Shown here: piece after piece, positions 10,978 through 22,690 of the stretch | Numbering within the stretch: the stretch's first letter is position 1 | Layout: each line of letters opens with the position of its first letter | Source: Nageia nagi | Lineage: Eukaryota > Pinophyta | Assembly (NCBI GenBank): GCA_050084985.1 | Contig: JBITNC010000002.1 | Span: 15,376,001-15,440,000 of the forward strand | Reading direction: 5' to 3' | Length of the DNA: 64,000 bases | Notes under the pieces: generated by a model | Seen by the model: the letters and a program-made list of their open reading frames with translations, nothing else | Databases searched by the model: none | What the model was told of the DNA's origin: nothing | Made by a program: the position numbers and the translations under genes

Positions 10978-11204
10978 AGTTCATTCAACTCATCATTGTA
11001 TCTCCTAAGGAAAAATGTAAAATCAAAATTCATTCAACTAAACATTGCACCTTTCAGAATAATCTAAAATTCAAAAGTTTCATCCATCTTCCAGTTTATG
11101 GAGTTTATTACATTTTTTAGATGTCACTAAACTCACTAAGAAGCAGATAACTACAATCTCCAAGTAAATATAGCAAATGAATTATTAAAACACAAATACC
11201 AAAA
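10978..11204. other. Spacer with partial repeat of palindrome-arm sequence
   Basis: This spacer contains a diverged second copy of the arm-end motif (TTCATTCAACT...CATTGCACCTTT) and otherwise no feature that I recognise. It separates palindrome copies 1 and 2. Confidence 0.5.
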
Positions 11205-12451
11205 GGAATGATATGAATGAGCCTATTTTATGGATTTAATTCCATCTGTGAAGGAAAAAGAAGAGGTGTCATGGAGCATGTGTTTGCTTTGGAATTTATT
11301 GAAAATGATGAATTGAATTAAATTTTAATAAAATAAAAAGATAAATTATTTGATTTTTAGATTTTTCTTAAAGGTGCAATGCTATTTTGAATGAAATTTG
11401 ATTTTTCCTGAGAAGATAGAATTGTGAGTTGGATGCACATTGATTTTTAGACTTTCATGAGAAAGTAATAGGATGATTTGAATGAAATTTGATATATAAA
11501 TGTTAATACTAGTCTATCTTATAGTCTTTGCAACATTTATAGCATTTAGAAAATAACAATGTCTTTAGTAGTACTTATTTTACCCAGCATGTTAGTTTCT
11601 AAGAACTAAAAATTAACAAAAGTGAACTAATAGAAAGATTGAAATGTTGGTTGTAAGTGTGAAAATAGTATTGAAAATCCAAGGACTACAAAGGCATTGT
11701 TCAAGATTCCATGGGAGTTTGTTTTTGCGGACTTTCATGCTATCAAATATTTAAGTTGTGAACTAGAGTTGGTATTGCTTGCATGAAGTTAGTTTTTGTA
11801 ATGAATTTTATAAAAGAAAGTACCAGCTCATATTTCCCTTAACTATGGAATGCCAATTAAGGATTGTAGAATACACTCTATGATGACTACATAATGATAT
11901 CAGTGATTTCATGTATCATATCTTATTAGTTTTGATGGATTTGCATGTAGTCAATTTTTGTGTTGTGTGAACTGGCTTGGTTATTGCTTGCAAAATGTTA
12001 TTATTTTTACATAACTTCTTTAAAACTATACTAGGGGAATACTTTCCCATTAATGGTGAATTCCAATTATGGATTGTATAATATTGATGGTGAATACATA
12101 TTGGTGACTAAATATATAATCTTACTAAATGATTTTTGTATTTTCATGTTTGTTTTAGTTGAATGAATGTATTAGTTGGAGGGGTATGGATTACAAGGAG
12201 TAAAGGAACATTCTGGTTGCAAATTAAAATATTTTCTACAAGAATTATGATGATAAAGAAATAATGTTATGATAGGAACTTAAGACCATTACGAAATGGA
12301 TACATTAAGGAGATGAGAGCTGAATCGAGCTTCTAGAGAAGAGCAGTTCTTACCTTGGCTACAATATCCAAAATTGATTTGTATTTACCCTTTTAGGAAT
12401 TCTAATGGGGTTTGGGGAGCATAAAATTTTCATATCTCTCTTTGTTACTCC

Positions 12452-12646
12452 TTAGGTATAAATAACCAAAGGAGAAGTACCAAACTGGTGAATTATACTA
12501 TTAGTGATTTTTCTATCCATTGCACCATGTAGACGTATGATGAAACTAAGATAATGGTTTTCATTATTTATGGTAGCACTCCATTCATTAGTGAGAGCCT
12601 CCTCTTGGTAATTATTATGTGCCCATCTATAGATCAAATTGGTCAT
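12452..12646 (-). other. 64-codon ORF in the palindrome arm, conserved in other copies
   Basis: Reads ...RWAHNNYQEEALTNEWSATI, LHGAMDRKITNSIIHQF and SPLVIYT. Protein-like equivalents can be read in copy 3, with EEALTNQWSATINHENH and LHGAMDKKFT near 21180-21300 on the plus strand, and a further broken copy near 19100-19260. Substitutions among copies partly keep the same residues. No family recognised. It may be an exon fragment carried by the palindrome. Confidence 0.25.
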
Positions 12647-13651
12647 TATTTAGATTATAGATAGCCCAAACTATCTTGTATGGTGTTGGTGATAGGATCC
12701 TACCAAAAAACTATGACCTGCAATTGGACTCATACCTTGTTGTAGAGAACAACTACATTGTTAGTTATAGTTAAGTTGGATCAGTGGCCTAATTGATTTA
12801 CCATGATATTGTTTCTTATTATTTTAGTTCTTGTTTCTCCATTTTTGGCTAGAAATAAGGGATGAGGGAGTAGAGTTTGCATGTTACAGATCTGAAAACA
12901 CATTTTTTAGTTGTTGTAGTTCCATGATGATGGGTTCATTTTTCTTCTTGATGAGATTAATCACATGATTAGTGCCTCAAATATTTGAACATTCAAATAC
13001 CACATGCCTATTTGAAAGATAAGGTTGTAAAATCTTTATTTATAGATATCCCTATTCTTTATCATAATCTTGAGATTTTGATGTATATAATTGGATGACT
13101 AATGCCTCGAAAAATATTCTTTTGTCAAGACTTGTTTATATAGTCTTATTTTTAGACTTGATATCTCTCCACTACCTACTTCTTTGTGTTCATATACAAT
13201 ATAGACAATAGAGCAAGTTCATCCAACTTCTTTTCTTTCACTTTTAAGGGTGGAAGGAATATGTGCAATAAATAATGGTCTTGTTAGTAGTGTTATCATG
13301 GACATGTGAGGATTCATACCTTGGTTCAAATTGAGAAGGCATGCAAATGGTGCATAAGATCAATAGATAAGGAACTGGGATTGTTGTGGTTACTATATAT
13401 ACACTAGAAGAAGCTATCTTCATGCAAGCTAAAGTCCTAAAGCCTTATCAAAAGTATCCATTCATAGATTTATCAGGTGATTACCTTATCCACAATCATG
13501 TTATAAAAATAATGTGATATACAATTTTTTGATTCAACTGCTTTCATAGGATGATGATATTACTAATATGTCTTTTGAGATAGCTACAATTGACTTGATA
13601 TATTAGTAATATAATCATCCTACGAAATCAGTTGACTCAAAAAATTGTATA

Positions 13652-13918
13652 TCACATTATTATGATAACATGACTATGGATAAGGTGATCACCTCGTAAA
13701 TCTATGAATGGATGCTATGGATAAGGCTTGAGGACTTTAGATTGCATAAAGGCAACTTCTTTTTATGGATAAATAACAACCACATCAATCCTAGATTCTT
13801 CTTTATTGATCTCATGCACCATCTGCATGCCTTCTTGATTTGAACCAAGGCATGAAATTTCACAAGTCCATGATAACACTACTACCAAGACCACTATTAC
13901 TGCACATCTTCCTTCCAT
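13652..13918 (-). pseudogene. 88-codon secreted-protein-like ORF in palindrome arm (copy 2)
   Basis: From ATG 13918 to TGA 13652-13654, again 267 nt. It begins MEGRCAVIVVLVVVLSW and ISCLGSNQEGMQMVHEIN, so the TGA seen in copy 1 is a Gln codon here. Two other stops occur, after DVVVIYP and after VLKPYP. The tail reads HPFIDLRGDHLIHSHV. The left arm of the same palindrome (plus strand, from about 13251) has lost the ATG (GTG). Comparing arms suggests an ancestral intact ORF. Confidence 0.4.
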
Positions 13919-14531
13919 CCTTAAAAGTAAAAGAAAAGAAGTTGGATGAACTTTTAGTATTCTATATATTGTATATAAACATAAAGAAGTAGGTAGTGAA
14001 GAGATATCATGTCTAAAAATAAGACTATCTAAATAAGGCTTGACAAAAGAATGTTTTAGGAGGCATTAGTCATCCAATTATATACATCAAAATCTGATGA
14101 TAATGATAAAGAATAGGGTTATCTATAAATAAATATTTAACACCCTTATCTTTCAAATAGTTATTAGAAACTAACATGTTGGCTAACATAAGTACTACTA
14201 AAGATATTGTTATTGTCTAAATGCTATAAATGTTGCATAAAATATATGATAGACTAGTATTAAAATTTATATATTGAATTTCATTCAAATCATCCTATTA
14301 CTTTCTCATAAAATTCTAAAAATCAATGTTCATCCAACTCACAATTGTATATTCTCAAAAAAAATCAAATTTCATTCAACTTAGCATTGCACCTTTAAGA
14401 AAAATCTAAAAATCAAACAATTTATCTTTTGGTTTTATCGAAAGTTAATTCAATTCATCATTTTTAGTAAATTCCAAATCAACACATGCTCCATGAGACC
14501 TATTTTTTTTCCTTCATAGATGGAATTAAAT

Positions 14532-14702
14532 CTAGACAATAGGCTCATTCATATCATTCCATGTACCATTAATGCTATTTGTAATAGAACCACTAATCAA
14601 TTTAGGCAACCATAATGAGAGTCCTCTATCATAGATAAAATTTCTACAATTAATCTTCCAAATAGATTTAAAACCATCACTATGAATTTTATTTACCAAA
14701 TA
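14532..14702 (-). pseudogene. GH31 alpha-glucosidase-like gene fragment
   Basis: A 56-codon open stretch on the minus strand reads NKIHSDGFKSIW near its start and ends with INGTWNDMNEPIV then a stop. WNDMNEP is the glycoside hydrolase family 31 nucleophile motif (the Asp is catalytic), and H..GFK.IW resembles an upstream block of plant and bacterial GH31 enzymes. The segment between them is shorter than normal, so an internal deletion is likely. One stop codon precedes the stretch, and possible further coding continues to about 14760. The last codons lie inside palindrome copy 2. It cannot make an enzyme. Confidence 0.65.
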
Positions 14703-15107
14703 TTATTGATAAGAAATTTGCTTAGGATGCACACAACTATTCTTCATTAACAGAGAGGGCTTGCCATGAACAGGTTCAAGTTTAGAGGTTTTCTCACCCA
14801 AACCTAGATTCAAACCTTCAAAAACCCTATTCTCCTCTTTGCACTCCATTATGGATTTTAAAAACTATTTCATTTATCTTAATTTGATTAAATTATATTC
14901 ATGTTGAGCTTCTAGGATCAACTTTTTAAATTCATTGAGTTTAATGTCTTGAAAGCCCTATGGGTTTATGGAACTTGTGTCTACCTTTATCCCTTAATAT
15001 TGGATAATTTTAAAATTATTTTGTACCCCTTGAATATTATGGATCATTATTATATATATTATGTTATATTTCAGCATTGGATTCATGACATTTTTGTTTT
15101 TGGTATG

Positions 15108-16085
15108 TAAAACGAACAAATTTAAAGCCACAAAAGTGGATGAAAGGCAAAGGATGTACAATAATTCAATTTGGTTGTTGCTAGGATTATGCAATGGTAA
15201 GTTAAACAAAATTTGTGGCATAAGTTTCCCCACTTGCTACCTTTATATTTTCATTAGATTGCTCAAGTCCAAAATTTATTTTGTAGAAAAAAAATGGGAA
15301 TCCCCTTGGAATTTGTGTGGGATGAAGAAGTGGATCCAATTCATCTTTTATTTAAAACTACTATCCATTGATTGCTAAAATGGCATGTTTTGCCCCCATC
15401 AAATGTACCTAATAGTTGTATTGTTAATATTTATGAGAAAGGTGATTGCATACTACCTCACATTGACCACCATGATTTTGTGAGGCCTTTCTATACAATA
15501 TAATTTCTCAATGAATGCAACATTATATTTGGAACATACTTGAAGATATTAGGACCAGGTCATTTTGCAAGTGCCATCGCCATACCATTGCTAGTAGAGT
15601 AAGGACATGTGTTGTTTGTTTTCAATATCCATAGTTACTAATTACCTTTGTTGATGTTAATTTTGTTATTGGGACTTGAAAAGTTAATGATTTGATAAGT
15701 GGATGTTTAATACAGGTTAGTTCTTATGATAAATGGAAATGGAGCAGATGTTGCAAAGCTTTCAATCCCATTTATCCCATGTAAAAGGTTTTCAATGATA
15801 TAATTGCTTTCACCTTTTCCTGAAGCTTTCATTTTCTTAATAATTATTGACCTTATATGTTCTTTATTTTTCTTATACAGAATTTATATAACATTTATAA
15901 ATATGGACCATTCAAAGATGCCATACAACTTTGTTCATGAGCCTAATTCATAAGGTATTGAACCTCTTTCTCACACAAAACTTGTTGCCCACAACCAATC
16001 TAAGCAATTAAATGGACAACATGCAATTGGGGAGCTAATATTGGTAGAAGAAAGTACTATGCCTATTGCTCCAACATTTTCTATA
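15108..16085 (+). pseudogene. ALKBH9-type RNA demethylase pseudogene with retained introns
   Basis: Plus-strand exon-like blocks match the plant ALKBH9 family (AlkB-type 2-oxoglutarate/Fe(II) dioxygenases that remove m6A from RNA). Block 15108-15196 reads KWMKGKGCTIIQFGCC and ends at a GTAAGT donor. Block 15287 to about 15598 reads KWHVLPPSNVPNSCIVNIY, GDCILPHIDHHDFVRPF (HxD iron-binding pair kept) and GPGHFASAIAIPL. Block 15716 to about 15797 reads NGNGADVAKLSIPF. Block 15881-16085 reads ITFINMDHSK and GIEPL. Intervening stretches end in TTTTGTAG, AATACAG and TTATACAG, as real introns do. So this is a genomic, not processed, copy. Several stop codons make it non-functional. It lies 0.4 kb from the GH31 fragment, on the opposite strand. 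Confidence 0.8.
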
Positions 16086-16104
16086 AATGCTACTTGAAAT
16101 GCAA

Positions 16105-16250
16105 GAATCATTTGTTATGGATTTTCTAATCCTTTATACAATCATTTGTTATGGATTTTTGAATCCTTTATTCAATCATTTGTACAACTACTGCTCATGG
16201 TATTCATCATTCAATCATTTGTTATGGATTTTCTAATCCTTTATAGGAGA
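16105..16250. repeat. Short direct repeats (about 34 bp unit)
   Basis: Three near-identical copies of a unit containing CATTTGTTATGGATTTT and AATCCTTTA, the third separated from the others by about 45 bp of related sequence. They sit between the end of the ALKBH9 pseudogene and the inner end of the right inverted arm. Confidence 0.6.
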
Positions 16251-16283
16251 ATATAAATCAATTATTGATAGAATTTGACCATA

Positions 16284-17629
16284 TATTAGTGTTTTAATAC
16301 CTATTTATCATTAAGATATACTTATGTTTGTAAGCATGTTATTATCTCTAAATAAAAATTACATGTTGAGGTATTCATGTTAACAAAATTTTGAACTAGA
16401 ATGATGCTTAATAAGAAAAGAATAATTTAAGGAAAACCTATTTAATCTGCTCTTTGTAGGTTCTAATTGAATTCTTTATTTAAGATGAATTTGGTATATA
16501 TTCATACCTGAATACCTAATGTGAAGGTTTCTATCATTGGGTATATATTGTGTAAATTATTTACTATTAATAATCAGTAGACTATATTTGATGGTTAACT
16601 ATATTTGTTATTTGCATATAATGAGTCTAGTAAAAATTAACTCTATTGCTAGATAATGTGTGATTTGTGTCTTATATATTGGACTATACTCATGAATTGA
16701 TTCTATTGCTAGATAATGGTTGAATTGTTCCCTCAAAAGGGTGAAAGGAGTTTTAGTGTAAAGCTCAAGTTGGTCCTGAATTTCTCAACATATTTGTAAA
16801 GCATGAGGAGTTTTATTTTCATAGATGAAGTTTGTTAGGTATTATTGGGTGTATAAATGTTACCAAGTTTATCAGCATGTGTCTACTACATTACTATTTC
16901 TTCAGCTTTAGTGGTTTACTATTAAAGTTTCTTGTATGCAATACTTCAATAAATTTGTTGATTATTTCTTGTATAAGCTTAAGATTCTTGAAAATGAAAA
17001 CTTAAATAAAAATGAATGAAATTCTTAAAATGGAAATGATGTGATTACAAGATAGTTAGATGGACAATGCATAAAGTGAGATGATTTCCATATGGAAATT
17101 TTACATTACCCGAGTTGTAGAAATGTTAGCAATTATATCAGCATGTAACTACTGAATGCAATATGCACTACTTTTTAGGATTTAATAGTATGCAATAATG
17201 TTTCATGTGGGTTATGCAATATTTCAATAAATTTGTTGCTTGCTTTCTCCTTGAAAATGAGAACTTAAACATAACAATGTTACAAATGAAGGTATTAAAA
17301 TGGAAATAATGGAATGCAGGAGTGATATGAAAAAGGGAGACAATTTCCTTTTAGTTGTAGTACCATTTTTAACTATAGTTTGTGCCTTTTAATGGTGAGG
17401 GAATTTACCCTCCAATTTTGTTTATTTTTATGATGATGAAAGGAGAACAATAAAATGCAATGCATCTAGATTCTAAGGTAAAGAAAAAAAGTATATTAAT
17501 ATCCTTAGGTGGCCAAAAGTAGTCAATGGGACTAGTATGTTCAATCATGATCATTAAACCAACAAATTCCCTAGAGGGCATCATTTAAAGAAAGCATAAA
17601 AGGGTGATATAAGCAAATACACATGTACA
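16284..17629 (-). repeat. Inverted-repeat arm, right
   Basis: Reverse complement of 7617-8968. The inner end starts TATTAGTGTTTTAATACC. The outer end fades after the match to CTTATATCA at 17604-17613, with weak similarity (TACA.GTGTA) to 17629. No convincing target-site duplication flanks the two arms. No coding content. Confidence 0.8.
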
Positions 17630-18422
17630 AAAGGTCCACACCCTAAAGAGAGGGAGGAACAAAATCATAATCAATTAGAGAAACTTTTAAAGCACAAGTA
17701 TAATGATCATAATTTAAAATACAAAGATTTATCGAGAAAAGAAATTCAAGTTATATTAACTAAGCATTATAAAACATGATAAAATCAAATAAAAAACATA
17801 GTAAGCACTTTATCTCTTATCGCCCTATCTCACTATGCTCCAAATAACATGTTTGAATAGATATATAGCTTCTTTCACACATTAATCAATGGTTAGAAAT
17901 TTGAACTTTAATGTTAGGATGTTAAGTATTCATGTCATTCAAAGGGGACCATTTGTGACCATTGTTCCATATTTAATACACTCACAATGGTATACAATTT
18001 TTCACCATGCTTTTTGCTCCATTATTTATTTCATGCATCTTTCACAATTACTACTACATCTTGTTAATGCTCCAATTTATATTTGAAGTTGATCCAATGG
18101 CTAGGAGGGGTTGAATATCAATAATAAGTAATTGAGATTTTATCAAATTTGATAAGCCTTAGGCTGATCAATATGAAAAAAAACATGTGCTTACAACTCT
18201 TTGGTTCAAGCTTGGACATATTTTAATTGATAGTATGTCTCCAAGCATTGCGTGAAAACCAAAACATAAATTTTTTGGGATGGGTAGGGTAGGGTATGAT
18301 GATATGTATCTTCAAGATGAGTATGACTTGGGCCCAATTTTGGACATGAAGGGTATGACAATATATATAAAATTAAAACTCAAAATTATCAATTCAATTA
18401 ACGAACATGTCATTAAATCATT
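17630..18422. other. AT-rich spacer, nothing recognised
   Basis: No transposon domain, repeat or gene signature was recognised. Short ORFs at 17889-18086 and 18280-18519 have no protein features I can support. The second runs into the start of palindrome copy 3. Confidence 0.4.
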
Positions 18423-21400
18423 ATGCTTGCATGAAGTTAGTTTTTGTAATGAATTTTATAAAAGAAAGTACCAGTTGATATTTACCTTAACTATGGAATT
18501 CCAATTGAGGATTATATAATCCACTCTATGATGAATACATATTGATATCAATGATTTCATGTATCATCTCTTATTAGTTTTTATGGATTTGAATGTAGTC
18601 AATTTTTGTGTTGTGTGAACTAGCTTGGTTATTGCTTGCAAAATGTTATTATTTTTACATCACTTCTTTAATAAAGTACTATGGGAATACTTTCCCATTA
18701 ATGGTGAATTCTAATTATGGATTGTATAATCTTGATGGTGAATACATATTTGTGACTAAATATATAATCTTATTGAATGATTTTTGTATTTTCATGTTTT
18801 TTTAGTTGAATGATTGTATTAGTTGGAGGGGTATGAATTACAGGGAGTAAAGAAACATTCTGGTTGCAAATTAAAATATTTTCTACAATAGTTACAATGA
18901 TAAAGAAATAATATTGTAATAGGAACTTAAGACCATTACAAAATGGATGCATTAAGGAGATGGGAGCTCAATTGAGCTTTTGGAGAAGAGCAGGTCTTCA
19001 CTTGGCCACAATATCCAAAATTGATTTGTATTTATCCTTTTAGGCATTTCAATGGGGTTTGGGGGCATAAAATTTTCATATCTCTCTTTTTAACTCTTTA
19101 GGTGTAAATAACCAAAGGAGAAGTAGCAAACTAGTGAATTATAGTATTAGTGATTTTTCTATCCATTGCACCATGTTGACGTATGTTGAAACTAAGACAA
19201 TGGTTTTCATGATTTATGGTAGCATTGCATTGATTATGAGAGCCTCCTCTTGGGAATTATGATGTGCCCATATATAGATCAACTTGGTCATTATTTAGAT
19301 TATAGATAGGCTAAACTATCTAATGTGGGGTTGGTGAAAGGATCCTACCAAAAAACTATAACATGTTATTGGCCTCATATCTTGTTGTTGAGAATAACTA
19401 TGTTGTTAGTTATAGTTAAGTTAAATCAGTGGCCTGATTGATTTACCATGATATTATTTCTTATTATTCTAGTTATTGTTTCTACATTTTTGGATAGAAC
19501 TAGGGGATGAGGAAGTAGAGTTTTTAGATTGAAGATCCAAAAATACATTTTATAGTTGTTGCAATTCCATGATGATGGGGTTATTTTTCTTCTTGATGAG
19601 ATTAATCACATGACTAGTGCCTCAAATATTTGAACATTCAAATACAATGTGCATGTTTGAAAGATAAGGCTATAAAATCTTTATTTATAGATAACCCTAT
19701 TCTTTATTTTAATCTTGAGATTTTGATGTATATAATTGAATGACTAATGCCTTGTAAAACATTCTTTTTTCAAGCCTTGTTTAGATAGGATTATTTTTAG
19801 ACCTGAGATCTCTCCACTACCTGCTTCTTTGTGTTTATAAACAATATAAATAATAGAGCAAGTTCATCCAGCTTCTTTTCTTTCACTTTTAAGGATGGAA
19901 GGTATATGTGCAATAATAATGATCTTGGTAGTAGTAATATCATGGACTTATGAGGTTTCATGCCTTGGTTCAAATCGATAAGGCATGTGAATGGTGCATG
20001 AGATCAATAGAGAATGACCCAATATTGACGTGGTTACTATTTCTCCACTAGAAGAAGATGACATCAAGCAAGCTAAATTCTAAATTCCTAAAACCTTATC
20101 CAAAGCATCCATTCATAGATTTATCAGGTGATCACCTTATCCATAATCATGTTATCAAAATAATGTGATATACAATTGTTTAGTCATCTTCTTTCAAAGG
20201 ATTATGATATTACTAATATATATTTTGAGATAGATGTAATTGACTTGATATATTAGTAATAACATCATCCTCTAAAAGCATTTGACTAAAAAAATTGTAT
20301 ATCACATTATTTTGATAACATGATTATGGATAAGGTGATCACTTGATAAATCTATGAATGGATGCTTTGGATAAGGCTTGAGAACTTTAACTTGCATGAA
20401 GGCAACTTCTTCCTAGTGGATAAATAGTAAACATATCAATCCTAGGTCCTTCTATACTAATCTCATGAACAATTCATATGCCTTCTCGATTTGAACCAAG
20501 GCATGAAACCTCACAAGTCCATGATAACGCTACTACCAAGACCACTATTATTGCACATCTTCCTTCCATCCTTAAAAGTGAAGGAAAAGAAGTTGGATTA
20601 ACTTATTGTATTCTTTGTATTGTATATAAACACAATGAAGTAGGTAGTGGATACATATCAGGTCTAAAAATAAGACTATCTAAACAAGGCTTGAAAAAAG
20701 AATATTTTACGAGGCATTAGTCATCCAATTATATACATCAAAATCTGATGATTACGATAAATAATAGGGTTATCTATAAATAAATATTTTATAGCCTTAT
20801 CTTTCAAATAGGCATGTTGTATTTGAATGTTCAAATATTTGAGGCATTATTCATGTGATTAATCTCATCAATGCAACAACTATAAAATATGTTTTCAGAT
20901 CTCCAACCTGGAAACTCTATTTTCTCATCTCCTATTTCTAACCAAAAATGTAGAAATAAGAACTAGAATAATAAGCAATAATATCATGATAAATAAATCA
21001 GGCCACTCGTCACACTTAACTATTACTAACAACACAGTTGGTCTAAACAACAAGGTATGAGGCCAATAGCAAATCATAGTTTTTTGATAGGATCCTGTCA
21101 CCAACCCCACATAAGATAGTTTGGGCTATCTATAATCTAAATAATGAATAGTTTGATCTATATATGGGCACATAAAAATTCCTAGGAGGAGGCTCTCACT
21201 AATCAATGGAGTGCCACCATAAATCATGAAAACCATTGTCTAAATTTCAACATACATTTACATGGTGCAATGGATAAAAAATTTACTATTACTATAGTTC
21301 ACCAGTTTATTGTTTCTCCTTTGGTTCTTTATCCCTAAAGAATAATAAAGAAAGATATGAAAATTTTATGCTCCCCAAACCCCACCAAAATATCTAAAAG

Positions 21401-22554
21401 GATAAATAAAAATCACTTTTGGATATTATGGCCAAGGAAAGAGCTGCTCTTCTCCAGAAGCTCAATTAAGCTCTCATCTCCTTAATGTATCCATTTCATA
21501 ATGGTCTCAAGTTCCCATCAGAACATTATTTATTGATGATCATAAGGCTTACATAAAATATTTTAATTTGCAACCATAATGTTTCTTTACTTCTTGTAAT
21601 TCGTACTCCAACTAATACAACCATTTGACTAAAATAAACATGAAAATACAAAAATCATTCAGTAAGATTATATATTTAGTCACCAATATGTACCAAGATT
21701 ATAAAATTCATAATTAGAATTCACCATTAATGGGAAAATATTCCCCCATTAATTTTTTAAAGAAGTGATGTAAAAATAATAACATTTTGCAAGCAATAAC
21801 AAAGCTAGTTTACACAACACAAAAATAGACGACATGCAAATATGTAAAAACTAATAAGAGATGATACATGAAATCATTGATATCAATATGCATTCATCAT
21901 AGAGTGAATTCTACAATCCTCAATTAGCATTCCATAGTTAAGGTAAATATTATCTCATACTTTCTTTTATAAAATTCATTACAAAAACTAACTTTATGCA
22001 AGCAATACCAACTCTAGTTCACAAATTAAAATTTTGATAGCATGAAAGTCCAAAAAAACTAACTCCCATGGACACTTGAACAATTCCTTTGTAGTCCTTG
22101 GATTTTCAATACTATTTTCATACTTTCAACCAACATTTCAATCATTCTAGTTCATTCCCTTTTGTTAATTGTTAGTTCTTAGACACTAACATGTTAGGTA
22201 ACATAAGTCCTACTAAAGACATTGTTATTTTCTAAATGCCATAAATGTTGCAAAAACTATAAAATATACCAATATTAACATTTATATATCAAATTTCATT
22301 CAAATCATCCTATTACTTTCTCATAAAAGTCTAAAAATCAATGTTCATCCAACTCAAAATTGTATCTTCTCAGGAAAAATCAATTTTCATTCAACTTAGC
22401 ATTGCAACTTTAAGAAAAATCTAAAAATCAAATAATTTATCTTTTGGTTTTATCAAAAGTTAATTCAATTAATCATTTTTAGTAAATTCCAAATCAAACA
22501 CATGCTCCATGACACCTCTTCATTTTCCTTCAGAGATGGAATTAAATCCAGACA
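18423..22554. mobile_element. Palindromic foldback element copy 3 (longest)
   Basis: Inverted repeat centred near 20236 (TATTACTAATATA near 20208-20220 pairs with TATATTAGTAATA near 20248-20260). The left arm is about 1.8 kb (truncated) and the right arm about 2.3 kb. Arm content matches copies 1 and 2. The right end stops at GATGGAATTAAATCCAGACA, just short of the GH31 codons present in copy 2. It carries the 88-codon ORF start at 19895 (plus) and 20579 (minus), both broken by stops or frameshifts. Such long arms would give a strong hairpin transcript if transcribed. Confidence 0.75.
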
Positions 22555-22690
22555 CTCATCTTCACTAACAAGTCACTAGTCTTTAGTAACAAGTTGCTCA
22601 TCTTCAGTAACAAGTCACTAGTCTTTAGTAACAAGTTGCTCATCTTCAACAACAAGATGTTTATCTTTAGGTACAACTTACTTTTATTTT
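22555..22690. repeat. Minisatellite, 42 bp period made of two 21 bp halves
   Basis: The alternating half-units CTTCAGTAACAAGTCACTAGT and CTTTAGTAACAAGTTGCTCA repeat at least twice, followed by two or three diverged halves. It starts directly at the end of palindrome copy 3. The repetitive ORF read from it on the minus strand (LLLKMSN/LLLKTSD) is a by-product. Confidence 0.8.

Larger units (their letters stand above)
11205..14560. mobile_element. Palindromic foldback element copy 2
   Basis: The termini are exact inverted repeats: GGAATGATATGAATGAGCCT at 11205 and its complement ending at 14560. The palindrome centre is near 13584. The left arm is about 2.4 kb; the right arm is about 1.0 kb because it lost a block at about 14160 (junction CAAATAG/TTATTAG). 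Both tips encode WNDMNEP, the GH31 signature, in opposite directions, and on the right the GH31 frame continues outside the element. So the inverted duplication seems to include a few codons of a host exon. It carries copies of the 88-codon ORF in both arms. No transposase was seen. Confidence 0.75.

Noticed and set aside
7617-17629. A confirmed Pack-MULE with 9 bp target duplication
   Set aside because: Flanks at both arm ends share only a few bases that look like continued arm similarity, so I do not assign a superfamily.
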